Of a DNA stretch of 10,833 nt, positions 6,757 to 10,833 are shown one piece after another. Position 1 is the first letter of the stretch; every line of letters begins with the position of its first letter. The stretch spans positions 1 to 10,833 of the forward strand of contig CAJXAS010000044.1 of the NCBI GenBank assembly GCA_913050305.1, read 5' to 3'. The notes beneath the pieces are model-generated. The model was given only the letters and a program-made list of their open reading frames with translations, had not been told where the DNA came from and made no database searches. This stretch comes from an uncultured Polaribacter sp. (GTDB lineage Bacteria; Bacteroidota; Bacteroidia; Flavobacteriales; Flavobacteriaceae). The translations under genes and the position numbers were made by a program.

Positions 6757-7005
6757 TCAAGCTCTTAATCGTAAATCTTGCATTATTTTATTAAACTCTT
6801 CGGTTGTTGGTGTTAAATAAATTGCATCATCTACAAATAAGGTTGGATACTTTACAACACCGCCATACAATTCTTTACTATGTTTTCTGGCTTCTGCATC
6901 TTTAGAAATATCTTTGTAGATATAAGGTACATCTGTTGAGTTTAAAAAATTCTTATAAGCAACGGTATATGCGTGGCCTTGCTTGCCATATAAAATTATC
7001 TTCAT
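6757..7005 (-). CDS. Glutaredoxin-fold protein lacking the catalytic cysteines
   Basis: The 82-residue product has the length and layout of a glutaredoxin. It has a beta strand MKIILYG, an active-site loop and first helix, then the cis-proline region VKYPTLFVDD (51-60), and a closing helix. Where glutaredoxins have CPYC, this protein reads His-Ala-Tyr-Thr (GHAYT, 10-14), and there is no cysteine anywhere in the protein. It therefore cannot catalyse thiol-disulfide exchange in the usual way. The intact reading frame, conserved cis-Pro and tight placement 2 bp after the FMN reductase gene argue that it is functional and not decaying. It may bind glutathione, a partner protein or a ligand non-catalytically; the function is unknown. 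I recall similar glutaredoxin-family annotations in flavobacteria with the same HAYT loop, but could not search. Confidence 0.8.
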   Translation of the reverse strand: MKIILYGKQGHAYTVAYKNFLNSTDVPYIYKDISKDAEARKHSKELYGGVVKYPTLFVDDAIYLTPTTEEFNKIMQDLRLRA

Positions 7006-7007
7006 TT

Positions 7008-7541
7008 TTATTGATTTACAGAACTTTCAAATGTTCGTATTTGCTCTTTTAATACTTTTAACAAGTCTTCATGTATCACCTTACCTTCTTTAAAGTTATC
7101 ATAAAAATTTGGAAAAGAGAAGGAAACCAACTCTTTAGCTCCCATTCTTGAAAACTTTTGAACTCCAGCTTCCAAAACAAACCTTCCGCCCATTCCTCCT
7201 GGGGATGTTGCCATTAATAATAGTGGTTTGTCTCTAAAAACATTCGCTTCAACTCTAGAACTCCAATCAAAAATATTTTTAAAAGCTGCAGCATAAGAAC
7301 CATTATGTTCTGCTAATGAAAGTATAAATCCATCATAAGCATCTAATAAAGCACTAAACTTTTTCGTGCTTTCTGAAAATCCATTTTTCTCTTCATCCTC
7401 GCTATAAATTGGCATTTCGAAATCTCTTAAATCGATAACATCAAAACTAGTATTTTCTAAATTTTCTGCTGCAAAAGTTGCTAATTGTTTGTTAATAGAT
7501 GTTGAACTTGTACTTCCTGCAAATGCTAATACCTTTCTCAT
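7008..7541 (-). CDS. NADPH-dependent FMN reductase family protein
   Basis: This 177-residue protein has the flavodoxin-like fold of the NADPH-dependent FMN reductase / azoreductase / quinone reductase family. The FMN phosphate loop is GSTSSTSIN (9-17). The flavin-contacting motif SLAEHNGSYAAAFKNIFDW (75-93) is the family hallmark, and SPGGMGG (113-119) is the loop near the isoalloxazine ring. The family transfers electrons from NAD(P)H to free FMN, quinones or azo compounds; the actual acceptor cannot be read from sequence. It is cytoplasmic, with no signal peptide. It starts 11 bp after the OsmC stop and ends 2 bp before the glutaredoxin-like gene, so the three are clearly cotranscribed. The neighbours suggest a two-electron reductase for quinones or other electrophiles (inference). 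Confidence 0.92.
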   Translation of the reverse strand: MRKVLAFAGSTSSTSINKQLATFAAENLENTSFDVIDLRDFEMPIYSEDEEKNGFSESTKKFSALLDAYDGFILSLAEHNGSYAAAFKNIFDWSSRVEANVFRDKPLLLMATSPGGMGGRFVLEAGVQKFSRMGAKELVSFSFPNFYDNFKEGKVIHEDLLKVLKEQIRTFESSVNQ

Positions 7542-7552
7542 CTTAATTTAAT

Positions 7553-7939
7553 TTATTTAATTATCGATTCAATTCTTGTTTCTCCCTTTACCATTCTAGC
7601 AACCGGACATTTGCCTGCGAAAACTAACAAACGTTTTCTTTGGTCTTCCGTAATATCATTTTCGAAAGATATTTCTTCCGTAAGATAAGAACCTTGCTCA
7701 TCTTTAAGTTGGAAAACGTTTACTGTAATTTCACCAACATCCCAACTTCTTCTAGCTGCATACATCCTTAAAGTAATAGCAACACAACTCCCTATTGCTG
7801 TCAATAAATATTCTACAGGCGTTGGCGCGGTATCTTCTCCTCCATCAGAAACAGGCACATCTGTAACTACAAAATGACTTCTAATTTTTGCTTCTGATAG
7901 ATAGTTTTTATTTGTTAAAATAACGGAAGAATTAGCCAT
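7553..7939 (-). CDS. OsmC family (thiol peroxidase-like) protein
   Basis: OsmC/Ohr proteins reduce organic hydroperoxides through a reactive cysteine pair. From the ATG at 7939 the product is 128 residues. It has the APTPVEYLLTAIGSCVAITLRMYA motif around peroxidatic Cys52, with Glu43 in the helix before it. The second cysteine, Cys111, is in AGKCPVARMV. Arg20 is a candidate for the conserved active-site arginine. The layout is closer to the OsmC/YhfA branch than to classical Ohr. An in-frame ATG seven codons upstream (7960) is rejected because it lies inside the -7 box at 7958-7965. This is the first gene of the six-gene cassette, and its promoter overlaps an operator-like site. Substrate, possibly lipid or other organic hydroperoxides, is inferred from the family. 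Confidence 0.92.
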   Translation of the reverse strand: MANSSVILTNKNYLSEAKIRSHFVVTDVPVSDGGEDTAPTPVEYLLTAIGSCVAITLRMYAARRSWDVGEITVNVFQLKDEQGSYLTEEISFENDITEDQRKRLLVFAGKCPVARMVKGETRIESIIK

Positions 7940-7957
7940 AATGAATTTATTTATAAG

Positions 7958-7988
7958 CAAAGTTACAAAATTAAAATTTATTTACCAA
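7958..7988 (-). promoter_or_regulatory. Main promoter of the OsmC-MarR-pirin cassette
   Basis: On the minus strand a -33 TTG (7986-7988) is followed by 20 bp and then TAACTTTG (7958-7965), a full match to the Bacteroidota -7 box TAnnTTTG. The -7 box ends 18 bp before the OsmC ATG. The TTG is the centre of the near-palindrome at 7978-7997, so a bound repressor would block sigma-factor recognition. Confidence 0.75.
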
Positions 7989-7997
7989 GGAAAATAA
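7978..7997. promoter_or_regulatory. Operator-like near-palindrome over the -33 element of the cassette promoter (site 2)
   Basis: TTATTTACCAAGGAAAATAA has 9-bp arms around AA that pair at 8 of 9 positions. Aligned on the central AA it shares 16 of 20 bases with the site at 6209-6228. Its centre supplies the -33 TTG of the OsmC promoter. Position and symmetry fit a MarR operator used for repression and autoregulation. Direct evidence of binding is not available from sequence. Confidence 0.6.
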
Positions 7998-8322
7998 TGT
8001 CAACGTAATTAAAAAAAGACATCCTAAAGAGGAATAACATATATTACAACATTAGGTCATTTGCTATTTAAAGAATAGAACAGCATGATTGTTCTTGTAT
8101 CTATGATTTCTCGAGTTGCAATCATTTTAAAGCATCTCTAAATAAAGTTCTAAGACCTTTGTTTATTCATTTTTTTCTTGCGAATAAGTTCCTAATATTG
8201 ATTTTTTTTAAGATGCAATTAAATTATTGTTTAAATTACATTATTGAAAAACTAAAATATATTTTTTTTAAATATTCACAAAACAGCTACTTAGAAGATA
8301 ATTCTTTTTCATAAATAAACTT
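7998..8322. other. Non-coding divergent spacer
   Basis: This AT-rich stretch separates the minus-strand OsmC cassette from the plus-strand adhesin gene. I see no tRNA-like cloverleaf, no credible coding frame (the longest hint is an 18-codon frame at 8085-8141) and no terminator. It holds two overlapping weak inverted repeats: AGAACA/TGTTCT (8077-8095) and ATGATTG/CAATCAT (8085-8125). They could be chance in such AT-rich DNA. Confidence 0.5.
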
Positions 8323-8330
8323 TATATTCG
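8323..8330 (+). promoter_or_regulatory. Probable -7 box (TATATTCG) for the adhesin gene
   Basis: TATATTCG matches TAnnTTTG at all but one position and ends 16 bp before the adhesin ATG, the same spacing seen at the OsmC and basic-protein genes. No clear -33 TTG is visible at about 20 bp upstream. Confidence 0.45.
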
Positions 8331-8346
8331 CATTTAGAAATTAATT

Positions 8347-10833
8347 ATGAAAAAAAACATTCTCCTAGTCTTTTTGCTAAGCTCAGTTTTTATATATTCT
8401 CAGAATGATTGTTCCGATGCATTAATAGCTTGTGGAAATAGTGGGTATCAAGATTTAACCGCTACAGGTGTTGGAACACAAGAATTAAGTGGTTCAAATA
8501 CATGTGATAGTGAGGAAAATAATAGCTTATGGTTTAGAGTAAATATAAATACAGGAGGTAAATTAGGTTTTATACTTACTCCTACTTTTGCTGACGGATC
8601 AACAAATACAGATTTAGCAATAGATTTTGATTTTTTTATTTTTGGGCCTGATGTCAATTGTGGAGATATAGGCCAAGCCATTCGTTGTTCAACTACAAAT
8701 CCACAAGCTGCTGGAACTACAAATAATTTAACCGGCATGAGCAGTACCGAAACGGACACTTCTGAAGGACCCGGAGTATTAGGTAATAATTTTGTTCGTG
8801 AGTTAGACGTTAATGCTGATGATTCTTACTTCATTGTTATTGATAGACCTGTAGGCACAAGTAATTTTAAAATTGAATGGACAGGAACAGCTACTTTTAA
8901 CAATCCTCCAAGCGCGACTCCTCCAACAGCAGGAGAATCCTATGACCTATTGTTATGTGATTCTGACGGAGTAAAAGATAATAGCACTGCTTTTGATTTG
9001 ACCTCAAATGAAAATTCTATTTTAAACGGACAACCAAATACTTCTATAAGCTATCATACAAGTAATAACGACGCACTCACAAATAGCAGCCCAATTCCTA
9101 ATCCTTTAAATTATGAAAATATAGCATCTCCGCAAAATATATTTATCAGACTCACAGACACAAATACACTTTGTTTTACGACTTCAAAATTTAATATAAA
9201 TGCATACACAAAACCTGAAATTGCTTTACAACCCGAGAACCTAATTATTGATGATCTTAATAATGGTGGCAGCGAGATAGTTGATTTGACTGATCAGGAC
9301 TCCAGTATTTTAGGTACTCAAGATATTTCTGAATTTGAAATCATCTATGCTACAGACATTACTTTTAACTCAATTATTATAGACCCTGCAACCTACACAG
9401 GTGCTATAGGTCTAGAAACAATCTATTTTAGAATTGTTAATCGAAATAATGTTATTTGTTTTTCTCAAGGTTCTTTTACCATTACTCTAATAAATAATCA
9501 ACCTCCAGAACTTACTGCTAATAATAGAGTAGCATACTGCCCTTTGGGCAAGGTTAATATCGCGCCAAACTTCACTATTTCAGATCCTGACGACGCAGGT
9601 ATTGATGCGTTTTTTATTCAAATCTCTTCTGGATATGATATAGGAAATGATCAGCTAACACTAACAGGAATTCACCCTAACATAAACACTTCATGGAATG
9701 CTGCTGAAGGCAAACTAACATTAACACCAATAGGATCAACTCAAATTTTATATATAGACCTAGAGTTAGCCGTAAGAGATCTAATTTTTGAAAGTACAAA
9801 TGCAGATATTAGCTCAGATCGTTTTTTTTCTTTTACAATTGGAGATGCCAACTACCTGCCGTCAACAGAACACTTTTATGTTTTTGAATCAGATTTAAAT
9901 ATTACTTGGACTGATGCAAAAATAAAAGCGGAAGGAAAAACGTATTACGGACTTAAAGGATATCTAGCAACTATACTTTCTGCGGAAGAAAGTCAAATTT
10001 CTGCAGAACAAATATCAGGTGCTGGTTGGATTGGTGCCAGTGACGCCAACCAAGAAGGAATCTGGAACTGGGTTACCGGCCCTGAGGCTATCACTAACTT
10101 CTGGAATGGTACTTTTACTGGATCAGCACCAATTGATGCAACAACTGGATTACCAATGTATTCAAATTGGAATACAAATGAACCAAATCAATCTGGGGAT
10201 GAAGATTATGCCCACATAACCGATAACTCTATTGGATTAACAGGCTCCTGGAATGATTTACCAAATGAAGGAGGAGGAGGTGCTTATCAAGCCAAAGGAT
10301 ATATTATAGAATATGGAGGTATGCCTGGTGACCCCGTTTTACAGATTTCTGCAAGCACGAGCATCTATGTTCCTAAAATAGTAACAATAAGTGCAGATAT
10401 AGAAGTATGCGCTGGCACTTCTGTGAATTTAATAGCTGCAGTAACCGAAGGTTCTATTTTTTGGTATGACGCTTTAGTTGGAGGAAGTCTAGTAACCACA
10501 GGAGATACCTTTACCACACCTATACTAAACAGCTCAAAAACTTACTATGCAACAGCTTCACCAATAGGATGCGCAACATCAGATAGAAAAGCGGTAGTAA
10601 TAACGGTATACGATGTACCTATTGCTAATGACCCTCAAGATATTATAGTCTGTGACGATAATGGAGACGGTTTAAATAGCTTTGATTTTGATACAGATAT
10701 TAGTTTGCAAATTTTAAATGGACAATCCACTACAGACTTTGAAGTCTTATATTTCAATAATCAAGCAGACGCTGAAGCTAATATTTCCGGTACAGCTTTA
10801 CCCAATCCACATAATATAAATGCAGGAAGTTCT
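8347..10833 (+). CDS. Large secreted modular adhesin with C-type-lectin-like domain, C-terminus beyond window
   Basis: The 829 codons visible are open to the window edge. Residues 1-19 (MKKNILLVFLLSSVFIYSQ) are a signal peptide. Residues about 20-190 form an N-terminal domain common in flavobacterial surface proteins (NDCSDALIACGN..., then a beta-rich stretch ending IDRPVGTSNFKIEWTG). Residues about 197-290 and 295-385 are two beta modules, the first with CDSDG and ILNGQ. Residues about 387-507 are a linker domain with a DPDD motif. Residues about 508-658 are a C-type-lectin-like domain: WIGASD (561-566), WNWVTG, EPN (612-614) and WND (635-637). Residues about 680-757 are an Ig-like domain (CHU_C type) with Cys688, WYDALVGG from 706, and Cys742. 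A further module with CDDNGDG (from 769) and ILNGQ (789-793) reaches the edge. Proteins of this build normally end in a type IX secretion sorting domain, which would lie outside. Role is inferred as glycan binding, attachment or gliding. Confidence 0.9.
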   Translation, partial: MKKNILLVFLLSSVFIYSQNDCSDALIACGNSGYQDLTATGVGTQELSGSNTCDSEENNSLWFRVNINTGGKLGFILTPTFADGSTNTDLAIDFDFFIFGPDVNCGDIGQAIRCSTTNPQAAGTTNNLTGMSSTETDTSEGPGVLGNNFVRELDVNADDSYFIVIDRPVGTSNFKIEWTGTATFNNPPSATPPTAGESYDLLLCDSDGVKDNSTAFDLTSNENSILNGQPNTSISYHTSNNDALTNSSPIPNPLNYENIASPQNIFIRLTDTNTLCFTTSKFNINAYTKPEIALQPENLIIDDLNNGGSEIVDLTDQDSSILGTQDISEFEIIYATDITFNSIIIDPATYTGAIGLETIYFRIVNRNNVICFSQGSFTITLINNQPPELTANNRVAYCPLGKVNIAPNFTISDPDDAGIDAFFIQISSGYDIGNDQLTLTGIHPNINTSWNAAEGKLTLTPIGSTQILYIDLELAVRDLIFESTNADISSDRFFSFTIGDANYLPSTEHFYVFESDLNITWTDAKIKAEGKTYYGLKGYLATILSAEESQISAEQISGAGWIGASDANQEGIWNWVTGPEAITNFWNGTFTGSAPIDATTGLPMYSNWNTNEPNQSGDEDYAHITDNSIGLTGSWNDLPNEGGGGAYQAKGYIIEYGGMPGDPVLQISASTSIYVPKIVTISADIEVCAGTSVNLIAAVTEGSIFWYDALVGGSLVTTGDTFTTPILNSSKTYYATASPIGCATSDRKAVVITVYDVPIANDPQDIIVCDDNGDGLNSFDFDTDISLQILNGQSTTDFEVLYFNNQADAEANISGTALPNPHNINAGSS

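Noticed and set aside
6740..6770. A 9-bp direct repeat (CTCTTAATC) at the end of the glutaredoxin-like gene
   Set aside because: Two short copies 13 bp apart in AT-rich DNA; no sign of an insertion, attachment site or array.
8085..8141. An 18-codon frame in the divergent spacer
   Set aside because: Too short, no ribosome or promoter signal, and expected by chance.
8448..8759. A 103-codon minus-strand frame opposite the adhesin N-terminus
   Set aside because: The adhesin reads continuously on the plus strand with a signal peptide and domains; the opposite frame has no supporting motif.
10019..10219. A 66-codon plus-strand frame inside the lectin-like domain
   Set aside because: It is out of frame with the adhesin and overlaps its WIGASD-to-EPN segment; no motif of its own.
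1..10833. CRISPR arrays, insertion sequences, tRNA or rRNA genes
   Set aside because: No spaced identical repeats, transposase motifs, terminal inverted repeats or cloverleaf-like segments were seen on either strand.

Overview
The window looks like chromosome from a marine-type member of the Flavobacteriaceae (Bacteroidota); this is inferred from the sequence and the genus is not resolved. The DNA is AT-rich. Several genes are preceded by the Bacteroidota -7 box TAnnTTTG, usually 16-18 bp before the start codon. Shine-Dalgarno sequences are weak or absent. The right end encodes a giant modular secreted protein of the kind these bacteria export by type IX secretion.

Layout. (1) 1-1457, minus: most of the ABC-F ATPase EttA, with its C-terminus cut off by the window edge. 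Just upstream is a 60-residue two-helix membrane protein (1521-1703). (2) 1817-2377, minus: a small secreted, very basic protein of unknown function with its own -7 box. (3) 2413-4437, minus: fadH, 2,4-dienoyl-CoA reductase, complete and closely matching the E. coli enzyme as I remember it. A perfect 20-bp palindrome lies just upstream of its start. (4) 4504-7997, minus: a six-gene cassette ending in a clear intrinsic terminator. In transcription order it encodes an OsmC-type peroxidase, an NADPH-dependent FMN reductase, a glutaredoxin-fold protein with no cysteines, a MarR repressor, and two different pirins. (5) 7998-8346: a non-coding divergent spacer. (6) 8347-10833, plus: the first 829 residues of a large secreted adhesin with a C-type-lectin-like domain, an Ig-like domain and repeated modules, running off the right edge.

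How the cassette may work. The gene content (thiol peroxidase, flavin/quinone reductase, metal cupins related to quercetinase, MarR sensor) suggests a defence against electrophiles, quinones or organic peroxides. The most useful observation is a shared 20-bp near-palindrome with core TATTTnCCAAGGnAAATA. One copy overlaps the -33 element of the OsmC promoter (7978-7997). The second lies between marR and the first pirin gene (6209-6228). The two match at 16 of 20 positions. This makes them strong candidates for operators of the MarR protein encoded between them, giving autoregulation of the whole cassette plus separate control of the pirin pair. I saw no RNA genes, insertion sequences or CRISPR arrays.
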